Of a stretch of DNA of 64,000 bases, positions 17,418 to 26,483 are shown piece by piece. The translations under genes were made by a program, and so were the position numbers. The DNA comes from GCA-1730015 sp964583825 (GTDB lineage Bacteria > Pseudomonadota > Gammaproteobacteria > Granulosicoccales > Granulosicoccaceae): NCBI GenBank assembly GCA_964583825.1, contig CAZOXM010000003.1, forward strand, positions 49,709 through 113,708, in the 5' to 3' direction. Position 1 is the first letter of the stretch; each line of letters begins with the position of its first letter. A model generated the notes under the pieces. The model saw only the letters and a list, made by a program, of their open reading frames with translations, was not told where the DNA came from and searched no databases.

Positions 17418-19274
17418 TCAGGCTGGCAGCCCGAACTTACTGCGCGTCTCGGAGGTAAGCTCACCGTTGGTAGTCCAGCCGCGCAGCTGGTAATACTCAG
17501 GCAGCATATCACCAAGCTCACAGACTTTGCCCTTCGCAGGGCCGGACTTCGCCGCATCCTTGAGCAGGCGGTCCGGAAGCGTATCGTCCGCACCGCTGAT
17601 GCCAGCCTTCATATTAAAGTCTCGCTCCAGCTGCCAGATGCGTTCACCAACTTCGACCAGTCGTTCCGGAGACCAGTCACCGTCACAGGCGGCATCGATC
17701 TGAGGTGAGATGTCATCGAGCGTCCATGCAAACGTGGTAAACACACACAGTCCGGAAGAATCCACCGCGGCAGTCGCATCCTGAAAGGCCTTGACCAGTC
17801 CGGCTTTGCCTTCCGTGTGTAACGGATCAGTCTTTTCCGGTACACCCAGAATTTCGGATGATACGGTGTAACTTCGCAGGTGACAGGCACCGCGATTCGA
17901 CGTGGCATAAGTCAGCCCCATGCCCTGTATGCCACGCGGGTCGTAGGCTGGAAACTCCTGCCCTTTGACCGTCATGGAAAACTCCGGTCGGCCATACTTT
18001 TCGCACAATCGGCGACTGCCGAGATTCAGGTCTGCGCCAAACCCCTCACCAGTGGCAGATTTTTCCACCGCCCAGCAAAGCGCCTGCGCGTTGCCAAACT
18101 TCAGTTCCACGCCATCGGTGTGCTGAGTCGTAATTGCACCTTCCTCGAACAGTTCCATTGCTGCGGCAACCGTTGCGCCGAAAGAAATGGGATCCATGCC
18201 GTCTTCATTGCAAATGAAGTTCACGTAGGTCAGTGCATCGAGATCGTCAATACCGGTATCAGAACCGAGCGCCCAGGCCGCCTCGTATTCAAGCCCACCT
18301 GAATTACCCCAGTATTGCGGCTTGTCCTTGACGGAAAAGTGTTCACGGTCGATGGTAGAAATCCGACCGCAGGCGATGGTGCAGGCAAAACAGCCACCAT
18401 TGCGGGTAAGATTGGGCTTGCCATCGCTCTCGCGCGGCTCAAGCATTGCCTCCCCGGAAATTTTTGATGCCCCTTCAAACTGCACTTCCTGCATATTGCG
18501 CGTGGGCATTGCACCGACTTCATTAATCACGTTCATCAGTACCTGGGTACCGAGTGCCGGCAATCCTTCACCCGTGACCGGGTTTTCCGCGAGCACTTTT
18601 TTCCCCGCGTTGACAGCCGACATGAAACGCGCCGGGTCTTTGATGTTACCAACACCGAGCGACCCGCGGACGGCGACCGCTTTGAGGTTCTTCGAGGCCA
18701 TCACGGTGCCGACACCGGAGCGGCCGGCAGCACGATGGAGATCGTTAATTACGGAGGAATAAAGACACCCCTGTTCCGCTGAACGACCAACCACGGCAAT
18801 TCGCATTTGCGGATCCTGGTGCTTGGCATGGAGCATTTCATCTGTCTCCCAGCACGACTTGCCCCACAGATCCGCAGCCGACACCAGTTCAGCTTTATTG
18901 TTTTCGATATGCAGGTAAACGGGTGCAGATGCTTTACCCTCAAAAATAATCATGTCCCAGCCCGCATTTTTCAGCTCTGCGCCGAAAAAGCCGCCGGAAT
19001 TTGAGCAGGCAACCGCGCCGGTTAACGGACTTTTGGTGATGACGGAATAACGGCCGCCGGTCGATGCCATGGTTCCGGTGAGCGGGCCTGTCGCCATAAT
19101 CAGTTTGTTGTCTGCGCTCAGCGCATCGCACTGCGGGTTGATCTCTTCAGCCAGATACCGGGTGGCTAGACCGCGCTGCCCGAGGTACTGATTTGCCCAC
19201 TCCATGTTGAGCGGCTCGGGGATGCAGGTGCCTTCGGTCAGGTTTACTCGTAAAAGTTGTCTGGTCCACGCCAT
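17418..19274 (-). CDS. aorB: Tungsten-containing aldehyde:ferredoxin oxidoreductase, AorB-like catalytic subunit
   Basis: A 618-residue enzyme of the AOR family that oxidises aldehydes to carboxylic acids using a bis-tungstopterin and one [4Fe-4S] cluster. The N-terminal pterin-binding domain has MAWTRQLLRVNLTEGTC, ATGPLTGTMASTGGRYSV and GRSGVGTVMASKNLKAVAVRG. The cluster cysteines are in GGCFACTIACGR (about residues 293-300), with the distal one in GLCVFTTF (~507). It is cytoplasmic, with no signal peptide. Together with AorA and AorC it matches the three-subunit bacterial AOR of Aromatoleum rather than the archaeal homodimer. The substrate is not readable; aldehydes from the nearby PQQ alcohol dehydrogenase are a reasonable guess. 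Confidence 0.94.
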   Translation of the reverse strand: MAWTRQLLRVNLTEGTCIPEPLNMEWANQYLGQRGLATRYLAEEINPQCDALSADNKLIMATGPLTGTMASTGGRYSVITKSPLTGAVACSNSGGFFGAELKNAGWDMIIFEGKASAPVYLHIENNKAELVSAADLWGKSCWETDEMLHAKHQDPQMRIAVVGRSAEQGCLYSSVINDLHRAAGRSGVGTVMASKNLKAVAVRGSLGVGNIKDPARFMSAVNAGKKVLAENPVTGEGLPALGTQVLMNVINEVGAMPTRNMQEVQFEGASKISGEAMLEPRESDGKPNLTRNGGCFACTIACGRISTIDREHFSVKDKPQYWGNSGGLEYEAAWALGSDTGIDDLDALTYVNFICNEDGMDPISFGATVAAAMELFEEGAITTQHTDGVELKFGNAQALCWAVEKSATGEGFGADLNLGSRRLCEKYGRPEFSMTVKGQEFPAYDPRGIQGMGLTYATSNRGACHLRSYTVSSEILGVPEKTDPLHTEGKAGLVKAFQDATAAVDSSGLCVFTTFAWTLDDISPQIDAACDGDWSPERLVEVGERIWQLERDFNMKAGISGADDTLPDRLLKDAAKSGPAKGKVCELGDMLPEYYQLRGWTTNGELTSETRSKFGLPA

Positions 19275-19276
19275 GG

Positions 19277-19756
19277 TTATGCTCCCGTGCTCGCTGCATT
19301 GTCAGTTTTACCGGCCCATTGGCGCATCTTATCGAGGCCGGTGGCATTCGCATCCACGTAGGTGATCGCATCGGTGGGGCAGGCACTGGCGCATTGCGGG
19401 TCACCGCCACAGAGATCGCATTTGACGACTTTGCCGGAATCAGCGTTGTAATTGACCGTGCCGAACGGACAGGCAATGGTGCACACCTTACAGCCGACGC
19501 AAAGGTCATTTTTAACATCTTTGGAGCCGGTAGCGGGGTTCAGTACAATCGCGTCCACCGGGCAGGCATGCATACACCAGGCCTCATCGCACTGGGTGCA
19601 GGTATAGGGCACAAATCTGCCTTCTTCGTGAAACGTAAAGACCTTGATCCTCGACTTCGCGGTGTTGAATACGCCTTCGTTCTCCAGCGAGCAGGCCATT
19701 TCGCACTGCAGACAACCGGTGCACTTGCCGGGATCGATGTTCAGCGATTTGAGCAT
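19277..19756 (-). CDS. aorA: Polyferredoxin-like AorA subunit with four [4Fe-4S] clusters
   Basis: A 159-residue electron-transfer protein with four cysteine groups: CTGCLQCEMAC, CTQCDEAWCMHAC, CVGCKVCTIAC and CDLCGGDPQCASAC. That is enough for four [4Fe-4S] clusters in the DmsB/HycB pattern. It should pass electrons from AorB to AorC. The ATG at 19756 is preceded by a strong GGAGG at good distance, so the longer open frame to 19813 is rejected. It is the first gene of the aor operon and lies two bases before the aorB start. No twin-arginine or other signal is seen, so the complex is cytoplasmic. Confidence 0.93.
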   Translation of the reverse strand: MLKSLNIDPGKCTGCLQCEMACSLENEGVFNTAKSRIKVFTFHEEGRFVPYTCTQCDEAWCMHACPVDAIVLNPATGSKDVKNDLCVGCKVCTIACPFGTVNYNADSGKVVKCDLCGGDPQCASACPTDAITYVDANATGLDKMRQWAGKTDNAASTGA

Positions 19757-20023
19757 GCGGGCTCCTCCGATATTTTGTGATTTTTTTGCGGACTGGTGCA
19801 TCCGCACGTCCACTACATATTAGATACCACAATCAAACGGGAGTCCAGCCATGCATCATATGGTGACCACTGGGGTATGGCTGTACCGAACCATTGCGCC
19901 AGCGTGTCTAACGTCGCATGCATCTGGTTGAGCCTGCGGAGGCCGGCCGAAACTGTTTTTGCAGATGTTATCGGTGCCAACGATTCAAAGCACGTCAGCG
20001 CAAAAGCCATCAGGTGTGACGGG

Positions 20024-20665
20024 TCAGGTACCGAAACCTTTTAAGTCACTCTGATCGGACGCACCACCTGACGTCTGTCGTCCCTGCAGTCTCGACCAGC
20101 GGTCATTGCGTGAAAAACTGACTTTTTTACCAAACTGGCGGACGTAGTCTTCCTGCTCTGTCGTCTGAATTGCTCTCGGACGCTGCCGTCGTACTTCAAC
20201 AATAGCCTGTTCGGGTGTCATGCCCATATCTACCAGTAGACGCGCCGCTATCATGCCGGTGCGGCCCAGGCCCGCCAGACAATGCAGAATCACGCGCTCG
20301 CCGGCGGCAATTGAGGCAGCAATCTGCTGCCCTTCGACGCGCCAGTTATCTTCGAACGGAGGGACCGGTACGTTCATGTCAACAATCGGCAGGTGTCGCC
20401 ACCAGAAGCCCGCTTCGAGCAGAAGCACCCCGAGCTCACCAAGCCCCAGGCTCTCAAGTTCATCTGCCTCATTGAGTGTGACCACACCGGTGGCACCCCA
20501 CTCCTGCATGGCCGCGAGGTCGCGCTTGAGATTGCGTTGCAGATTACCGCGTCTGGGCGATTCGAGCCGGATCCCCGGGCAGGGTGCCATGCCGATCACA
20601 CCGGTGCGACCTGGCGCTTCCAGGGTGAAGATTGGATTCGCGTTCTGGCCGGATAGTCCGAACAT
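20024..20665 (-). CDS. Dual-specificity/tyrosine phosphatase-like protein
   Basis: A 213-residue cytoplasmic protein with the cysteine phosphatase signature HCLAGLGRTGMIAARLL (HCxxGxxRT, catalytic Cys near residue 129). An upstream general-acid region PIVDMNVPVPP fits the D loop. The arrangement resembles the CDKN3/DSP-like phosphatases found in bacteria. The C-terminal ~35 residues are Arg/Ser/Gly-rich and probably disordered. It lies upstream of aorA on the same strand, but a gap of about 270 bases makes a shared operon uncertain. The substrate is unknown; the Wzc-type kinase in this window is one speculative partner. Confidence 0.82.
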   Translation of the reverse strand: MFGLSGQNANPIFTLEAPGRTGVIGMAPCPGIRLESPRRGNLQRNLKRDLAAMQEWGATGVVTLNEADELESLGLGELGVLLLEAGFWWRHLPIVDMNVPVPPFEDNWRVEGQQIAASIAAGERVILHCLAGLGRTGMIAARLLVDMGMTPEQAIVEVRRQRPRAIQTTEQEDYVRQFGKKVSFSRNDRWSRLQGRQTSGGASDQSDLKGFGT

Positions 20666-21078
20666 TCTCTACCTACTCCATAAGGGGCGATGCAGCTGCG
20701 CGGATCACCGCGTTGTTCTTATAATTTTCACCAGCGAGCGAGACCTGCAGCACACTGCAAAATCGAGCCTGTCGCCGGCCGCCTGCTGTATCGACCAGCA
20801 GGTACTTTAGTTGAGTGCCGCACCGCGAGTTGCGGTCCAAATCATGGACATTGCCACAACTTCAGCGATTCAGGGCACCCCGCTTAACAATGTTGCGTAA
20901 ACGCGGCGCAATAACAAGGGTTCTTTATCGAAAGATTACAATTTTTACACATACACAGTATTTTGCGCCCGGTTTCTCCAACCGCACTGCACACCTTCAG
21001 CCTGCCAGACTCCCGCCGATTTCGAGTTAATAAGCAGATCCGGAGCACCGGACGAACACGCAACAGGGGCGGACCACC
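20666..21078. other. Divergent intergenic region
   Basis: About 410 bases between the divergent phosphatase and moxR genes. No credible gene is visible. It contains a short inverted repeat CCTGCTG/CAGCAGG (20782-20788 and 20796-20802). Promoters for both genes should lie here, but I could not assign them. Confidence 0.45.
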
Positions 21079-22020
21079 ATGCTTTCCGGATATCAGCGGC
21101 ACCACGCGGGCGACCAGATCCCCGAGGTCATCGCCACACTCGAGCACCTGATCGTCGGCAAAAGCGACCAGATACGCCTGTCGCTAGCCACTCTGCTCGC
21201 CGGCGGTCACCTGTTGCTCGAGGATATGCCCGGCGTGGGCAAGACGACACTGGCGCGAGCACTGGCCGCTACCATCGGCTTTTCCTGGAACCGCGTACAG
21301 TTCACCAGCGACCTGCTGCCTGCGGACATCACCGGTATTTCAATATTCGACGTCGCTACGCAGGAATTTCGATTCCACCGCGGCCCGGTATTCACCGCCC
21401 TTCTCCTGGCAGATGAGATCAATCGTGCGCCGCCCAAAACACAGAGCGCGTTGCTGGAGGCAATGGAAGAATCACAGGTCACCATCGATGGGCAGCGCCA
21501 TGCGCTGGAACCACCTTTTTTTGTGGTCGCGACTCAGAATCCGACCGAGCAACTGGGCGTCTACCGCTTGCCGGAGTCACAGCTCGATCGGTTTTTGTGC
21601 TGCATTGAACTGGGCTATCCGACAGCAGAAGCGGAGCGGGTGCTGCTTACCGGTGGCGACCGACGCGATCTGGTTGAAAAAACCTCTGCTGTGGTCGGCG
21701 TTGAGGCAGTGATTCACTGGCAACACCAGGCTCGCCACATCCAGGTGGCAGCACCGGTCCTCGACTACGTGCAGGCTTTGCTCGGTTGCTCACGTCAGCT
21801 GGCTCAGGAAGGTGTGTGCAGCAGTGGCCTCAGCCCACGTGCGGGTTTGAGTCTGCTGGCCATGGGCCGGGCGTGGGCGTTGATCCATGGCAGAGACATG
21901 ACCCTGCCCGAAGATATACAGGCCGTTTTCTCAAGCGTTGCGGCCCATCGACTGACCGGATCGCTGAAACAGGGGGCACCGATTACCCGTGAGATTCTGG
22001 CCAGCGTGGATATTCCTTAG
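21079..22020 (+). CDS. MoxR-family AAA+ ATPase
   Basis: A 313-residue MoxR-type AAA+ chaperone. Walker A is GVGKTTLA in LLLEDMPGVGKTTLARAL (near residue 55), Walker B is LLLADEINRAPPKTQSALLE, sensor 1 is VVATQNPTEQ, and the LPESQLDRF segment is typical. These ATPases act with VWA and DUF58 proteins in maturation or metal insertion for partner enzymes. This copy starts a three-gene unit with DUF58 and a membrane transglutaminase, the TgpA-type arrangement. The ATG is preceded by a purine-rich CAGGGGCGG. A second, diverged MoxR is at 50245-51258. Confidence 0.93.
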   Translation: MLSGYQRHHAGDQIPEVIATLEHLIVGKSDQIRLSLATLLAGGHLLLEDMPGVGKTTLARALAATIGFSWNRVQFTSDLLPADITGISIFDVATQEFRFHRGPVFTALLLADEINRAPPKTQSALLEAMEESQVTIDGQRHALEPPFFVVATQNPTEQLGVYRLPESQLDRFLCCIELGYPTAEAERVLLTGGDRRDLVEKTSAVVGVEAVIHWQHQARHIQVAAPVLDYVQALLGCSRQLAQEGVCSSGLSPRAGLSLLAMGRAWALIHGRDMTLPEDIQAVFSSVAAHRLTGSLKQGAPITREILASVDIP

Positions 22021-22048
22021 GTTCAACACGCTCCTCACTCACTTCACC

Positions 22049-23050
22049 ATGGCCAATTCATCTGCAACCAGCGCAGCGAGCCCGGTGCTCAGAAACCGCG
22101 CCGGACGCCACTTCAGACAACGACTGCTGCGCGTCGATGCACGTGATGCACTGCCATTGCGTCTCAAACACGAGCGTATCTATATACTGCCGACACCTCG
22201 CGGGCTGGCCTTCGTCGCGGTCGCGCTGGTGATGATTCTGGCATCGATGAATTACGGATTGAATCTCGGCTACGCGCTGAGTTTTATTCTGGTTGGATTG
22301 TTCGCCGCCTGCCTGCTGTCCACGTATTTAAACCTGTCCAACCTGACGCTTCAGTCTATCACCAGCGAGGATACTTTCGCCGGAACTCCGCTCGCCTACG
22401 AACTGATGTTTCAGGAGTCGACCGGACGCAACAGGTATTCTATCGCCGTCGCCAGTACCTGTGACAAAGCAATTATCGATGTCGGCGCCAACAAGCAATC
22501 ATCTGCCATGCTGTTAACAAGAGTTACACACCGCGGTGAGTATCAGCTCGGCAGAGTCACGATCTCTAGTGATTTCCCGCTCGGTTTGTGGCGTGGCTGG
22601 GGCTATGTGCACGCACCGACTTGTACTTATGTCTACCCGAAACCGGAATTGCCACCACCCGCTTTTCCACTGTCGCCCCTAAAAGAGCAAGGCAGCAAAA
22701 CCCCAACACCGCATGAACGCGAGTTCGATCAGTTAAAACGGTACCAGACCACTGACTCACCCGCCTCCGTCGCATGGAAAACGGTTGCCAGTGGCCGCGG
22801 GTGGTTCAGCAAGGAATTCACCACCACCGAATCCGGCGATGACCTGCAGTTCGCCTGGTCGGACACCGACGAATTACCGGAGATCGAACAGAGACTCTCG
22901 CGCCTTTGTGCATGGATAATCAGAGCGGACGCGACCGCCACTCCGTACGCATATACAGGTCGACACGACACTGCAAAAGTGGCGCTGGGCCCGGAACACC
23001 GGCGCAGGTGTCTGCGCCAGCTCGCGACTTTCAGCTCCCCGCCCCAATGA
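22049..23050 (+). CDS. DUF58 domain membrane protein
   Basis: A ~333-residue protein with two adjacent transmembrane segments near the N-terminus (LAFVAVALVMILASMNYGLN and ALSFILVGLFAACLLS) and a C-terminal DUF58 region (EFDQLKRYQTTDSPASVAWK). DUF58 proteins pair with MoxR ATPases; their DxD-like core resembles a VWA/ARM fold used to recruit partners. I chose ATG 22049 (MANSSATS), 28 bases after the moxR stop; the frame is open further upstream but overlaps moxR. Its stop overlaps the start of the transglutaminase gene (ATGA). The DUF58 motif is weaker than in the second copy at 51505. Confidence 0.85.
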   Translation: MANSSATSAASPVLRNRAGRHFRQRLLRVDARDALPLRLKHERIYILPTPRGLAFVAVALVMILASMNYGLNLGYALSFILVGLFAACLLSTYLNLSNLTLQSITSEDTFAGTPLAYELMFQESTGRNRYSIAVASTCDKAIIDVGANKQSSAMLLTRVTHRGEYQLGRVTISSDFPLGLWRGWGYVHAPTCTYVYPKPELPPPAFPLSPLKEQGSKTPTPHEREFDQLKRYQTTDSPASVAWKTVASGRGWFSKEFTTTESGDDLQFAWSDTDELPEIEQRLSRLCAWIIRADATATPYAYTGRHDTAKVALGPEHRRRCLRQLATFSSPPQ

Positions 23051-25047
23051 GTCAAACCGACCAACAACGCAAACCGCTCGCAGACAGCACGATTCGCCTG
23101 CTGGGTGTCACCGTCCTGCTGACTCAGTTACCACTGCTGCTCCATTTACCTCTGTGGATCTGCCTGCCCGGTGCGCTGTTGGTGTTCGTACGCGTGGTGC
23201 CTTCGCTACACCGTCGCCTGCAACTACCTGCCATCATGATGACGCCACTGGTGCTTATCGGTGCGGTGGCCATCGCCGCGCACTACGGTCAGATTTTCAA
23301 TCGAGACCCCTGCGTTGCATTTTTGTTTTTACTGGTCGGATTCAAATACCTCGAAAGTAAATCCACCCACGATGCAAGCCTGCTGGTAGTGCTGAGCGCA
23401 TTTTTACTGATGACGCAATTTTTCTACTGGCAAAGTATCGCAGCGGCGATGTTCGCAATACCTGCTCTGTTCTTCATCGGTCTGTCCCTGTTTACTTTGC
23501 AGCGCGGCGACCTCGCCAGTAACCCGCGGCTCATGGTGCATCTGACTGCAAAACTGATGTTACAGGCTATCCCCGTTGCAGCCCTGTTGTTTGTCGCCGT
23601 ACCCAGAGTCTCCTCACCGGGGTTTGGCGATGGCAGTGGCAGCGCCTCTACCGGACTCTCCTCACGCATGTCACCCGGCAGCATTTCATCGCTGTCTCTA
23701 TCTAATGAGGTGGCGTTTCGCGTGGAGTTCGATGAGTTTGCACCGGATACACACGATCTTTACTGGCGCGGACCTGTGCTCAGCGGATTCAATGGCAGGG
23801 AATGGTTCATTCTGCCGCGCGCAACGCATCCCACCTTCGCAAACACCACTATTGCGGCGGATACAGCAGCACCAACGATCAACTACACCGTGACCATGGA
23901 ACCGACTCCTAATCCGTGGCTGCTCGCGCTGGATGTGCCTTCCGTATTGCCGGGCAGAACAAAACACAATGCAAAGAATGAGATCATTGCCAGGATCACT
24001 GAGGAAAAACAACTCGACAGCCTGATCCGCCTTAACAAGGTGATACGCTATCACACCGGTTCCGTGCTTACCGATAGATTCCGCAGCACGACAAGACCCG
24101 GCGCTGAATATCTACTGACGACAGAACACAATCCACGCGCGCAACAATTCGCCAAACGTCTGCGCATAGAACATAAAAGCGATCGGGATGTGGCCAATGC
24201 AATTCTGCGCTGGTTTAGCCGTGAAAAATTTCAATACACTTTATCACCACCCAAACTGGGCGAACACGCGATCGATGATTTTCTTTTTGAGTCTCGACAG
24301 GGTTTCTGTGAACACTACTCCGGCAGCTTTGTACTAATGCTTCGAGCCGCCGGCATTCCAGCTCGTGTTGTCACCGGATATCAGGGAGGAGAACTCAATG
24401 GCGACTATATGATCATCAGACAGTCCGATGCACACGCATGGACCGAAGCCTATATTGATGGTCACTGGCAACGATTTGATCCGACCGGAGCAGTCGCCCC
24501 GCAGCGCGTGGAACGCGGCATCGGTGAAGCACTCAGAGGTGAACGCACTAATAGCTACCAACAGTGGCCATGGGTTCGCTCGATTAATCTGCAGTGGGAC
24601 AAGTTAAACTATCAGTGGCAAAGTATCGTCGTTGGCTTTGATGCCGGTTTGCAGAACAGGCTCTGGCAAAAACTCGGTCTGCAGCAACCGGGTGCACTTG
24701 GCCTGATATTGATGATCTTCGCAGTCGTGGCCGTCTGGATCGTGTTGATACTCGCACCATGGCGTGCCCTGTTTAACCGCAACCGGCGCGATCGGTGTCA
24801 GCAACAATGGCAACGTCTGTGCGAGGGATTCGAACGCCGGGGTATGGGCCGAACAACCGGTGAAACTGCCGATGCCTACATCAGCCGTCTGTCTCGTCAT
24901 CTGCCACAACAGGTAAATCATCTGGCGGCGTTGCGCGATGCCTACTACACCGGACGCTACGGCGCAGGATCACAGGATCCCGCGGTACAAAAAGCCAGTG
25001 CAGCTAAAATGCGAGCAGCCAGGCGCGCACTGGGACAACGATGGTAA
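23047..25047 (+). CDS. TgpA-like membrane transglutaminase (DUF3488 + transglutaminase core)
   Basis: A 666-residue inner-membrane protein. The N-terminal DUF3488 region has five or six helices, a periplasmic transglutaminase-like domain follows, and a further helix (GLILMIFAVVAVWIVLILAP) precedes a cytoplasmic C-terminal DUF4129-type tail. The catalytic triad is visible: Cys in RQGFCEHYSGSFVLMLRAAG (~421), His in DAHAWTEAY (~463) and Asp in RFDPTGAV (~478). The closest described type is Pseudomonas TgpA, encoded with the same moxR-DUF58 neighbours. The start ATG overlaps the DUF58 stop (ATGA), indicating translational coupling. It is convergent with the heparinase-like gene, nine bases apart. 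Confidence 0.9.
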   Translation: MSQTDQQRKPLADSTIRLLGVTVLLTQLPLLLHLPLWICLPGALLVFVRVVPSLHRRLQLPAIMMTPLVLIGAVAIAAHYGQIFNRDPCVAFLFLLVGFKYLESKSTHDASLLVVLSAFLLMTQFFYWQSIAAAMFAIPALFFIGLSLFTLQRGDLASNPRLMVHLTAKLMLQAIPVAALLFVAVPRVSSPGFGDGSGSASTGLSSRMSPGSISSLSLSNEVAFRVEFDEFAPDTHDLYWRGPVLSGFNGREWFILPRATHPTFANTTIAADTAAPTINYTVTMEPTPNPWLLALDVPSVLPGRTKHNAKNEIIARITEEKQLDSLIRLNKVIRYHTGSVLTDRFRSTTRPGAEYLLTTEHNPRAQQFAKRLRIEHKSDRDVANAILRWFSREKFQYTLSPPKLGEHAIDDFLFESRQGFCEHYSGSFVLMLRAAGIPARVVTGYQGGELNGDYMIIRQSDAHAWTEAYIDGHWQRFDPTGAVAPQRVERGIGEALRGERTNSYQQWPWVRSINLQWDKLNYQWQSIVVGFDAGLQNRLWQKLGLQQPGALGLILMIFAVVAVWIVLILAPWRALFNRNRRDRCQQQWQRLCEGFERRGMGRTTGETADAYISRLSRHLPQQVNHLAALRDAYYTGRYGAGSQDPAVQKASAAKMRAARRALGQRW

Positions 25048-25056
25048 CTACATGCA

Positions 25057-25998
25057 TCAGGCAGGCAGTTCCACCAGTGACTCTGCATGCAATTTATCAC
25101 CAACTTCGATCAGATTATCCAGCTGTCCACCACTGTGACGCAGGTAGTCCCGGCAGCGCTGCATGGCAATTTTGCGCCATTTGCGCGCCTCTCGCATCTC
25201 CGGAAAGCTAACACCCGCACTGACCAGCCCACTGCTCAGCAATACATCATTCTGTTCTGTCGTTTGCTTCAGGAACCTGGCCTGATCGAATATTGACCTC
25301 AGCATCTCAAGCTTGCGAGTCGTATTGAAGTAAGGCGAGTGGTAGAACATACCGAAAGCGGGTATCCAGCTCACCCGCAACCGCAGCGCCACCTGTTCGG
25401 TCGCCCACAGATGTGGATCAGCCTGTGTGGTGTCGAGCGGAAAGTTATTGTTTATCCAGGCTGACAACTGCTGGGCAAAAGCTTTGGCAAATCGCTCGTC
25501 ACCGGTGCGCTGGTAAGCGTGTCCGAGCAACGGCCACCAGCCGTGTCGGTTAATCCGACATAACCATTCACTGTTTTGCAATATGTTTCTTTGCCAGTCT
25601 ATTTCACCGACATGGTTGATTTCCGGAGGCACGCCGCTCCACTCAAGATCATAGTCGAGCACAAGTTCTGCACGGGCCACCACGTCTTCGTCGCTGGCCT
25701 CACTCACGTCAAACGCCATATCGATTAACTGTGATGGAGGATTGAGCCAACCGTCCTGTACGCGATCTCTAAAGTGATTCAGCAGCGCTGCCGTAGCCTT
25801 GATGTTAAATCCATAACCGATGCTCTGATTAACTTCGGGAATATCAAACAGAGATAAAAACTCCTCATCATTAAGATCTCTGGCACTGCGATATTTCTTT
25901 CTTAGGAAGCTACCGGCACTTCCGAGCAACGCGCCCAAATTACGATGATGAGCATAGATCGCTCTAAACTCTCCACCGCCGCCATTATTTATTGTCAT
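25057..25998 (-). CDS. Heparinase II/III N-terminal-domain protein, apparently lacking the catalytic C-terminus
   Basis: This 313-residue protein matches only the N-terminal toroid domain of heparinase II/III-type polysaccharide lyases: INHVGEIDWQRN, SEWLCRINRHGWWPLLGHAYQRTGDERFAKAF, DPHLWATEQVALRLRVSWI and SSGLVSAGVSFPEMREARKW. Full enzymes run to about 600-700 residues and continue with a Tyr/His-containing stretch and a beta-sandwich domain. Here the frame stops after CRDYLRHSGGQLDN and a short tail. No signal peptide is present. It may be a truncated relic or a stand-alone domain. No remnant of the C-terminal half is seen downstream, where the transglutaminase gene converges. Confidence 0.72.
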   Translation of the reverse strand: MTINNGGGGEFRAIYAHHRNLGALLGSAGSFLRKKYRSARDLNDEEFLSLFDIPEVNQSIGYGFNIKATAALLNHFRDRVQDGWLNPPSQLIDMAFDVSEASDEDVVARAELVLDYDLEWSGVPPEINHVGEIDWQRNILQNSEWLCRINRHGWWPLLGHAYQRTGDERFAKAFAQQLSAWINNNFPLDTTQADPHLWATEQVALRLRVSWIPAFGMFYHSPYFNTTRKLEMLRSIFDQARFLKQTTEQNDVLLSSGLVSAGVSFPEMREARKWRKIAMQRCRDYLRHSGGQLDNLIEVGDKLHAESLVELPA

Positions 25999-26483
25999 TT
26001 TTTATCCGAAGTTAGAAAAGTGCTGCGTACTTTCTTCGCAAATATTTGTTCTAAGATCACAACTGCACGGCATAAAGAATAACCGCAAGGCGCTTTCGTT
26101 AAGTGGAAATAGCCACGCTTTTCCGACATTGACTTAATCGAAATTCGGAATTGTGATAGACCACAAGGACAAGGTTTTATCTGTAACAAACGTGTTAGTT
26201 TAAATTTCAAAATTGCGCCAAAACCACAGCCAAAAGCTAACCTTTCTCACGGCTCTGTTAATTGGTGCGACCTAAATTGAGGCACCCCTCAACCCCGCCG
26301 ATGTTTTACTTCAAGATGCTTCCGCTGCCTAGTCAAAAAACGAGCTTGTAATCCAAAACCATCAATTCCCGGCCCCCGCGCGATTACGGTGGCGCAAAAC
26401 TTGCGGTCAGTCACAATTCAACGTCACCGGGGTTCGTCAAAGCTACCGTCATCATTGCGACGACGGCAGCATGAAACACCAGT
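25999..26483. other. Gene-free stretch
   Basis: About 485 AT-richer bases between the divergent heparinase-like and RimK-fusion genes. Open frames here (for example 25995-26210 minus) lack recognisable sequence and good starts. No clear repeat or terminator was found. Confidence 0.45.

Noticed and set aside
25995..26210. Minus-strand frame of 71 codons next to the heparinase-like gene
   Set aside because: No match to a heparinase extension and no good start.
26400..26450. tRNA-like T-loop GGGGTTCGTCAAAG
   Set aside because: No acceptor stem or anticodon arm can be formed around it.
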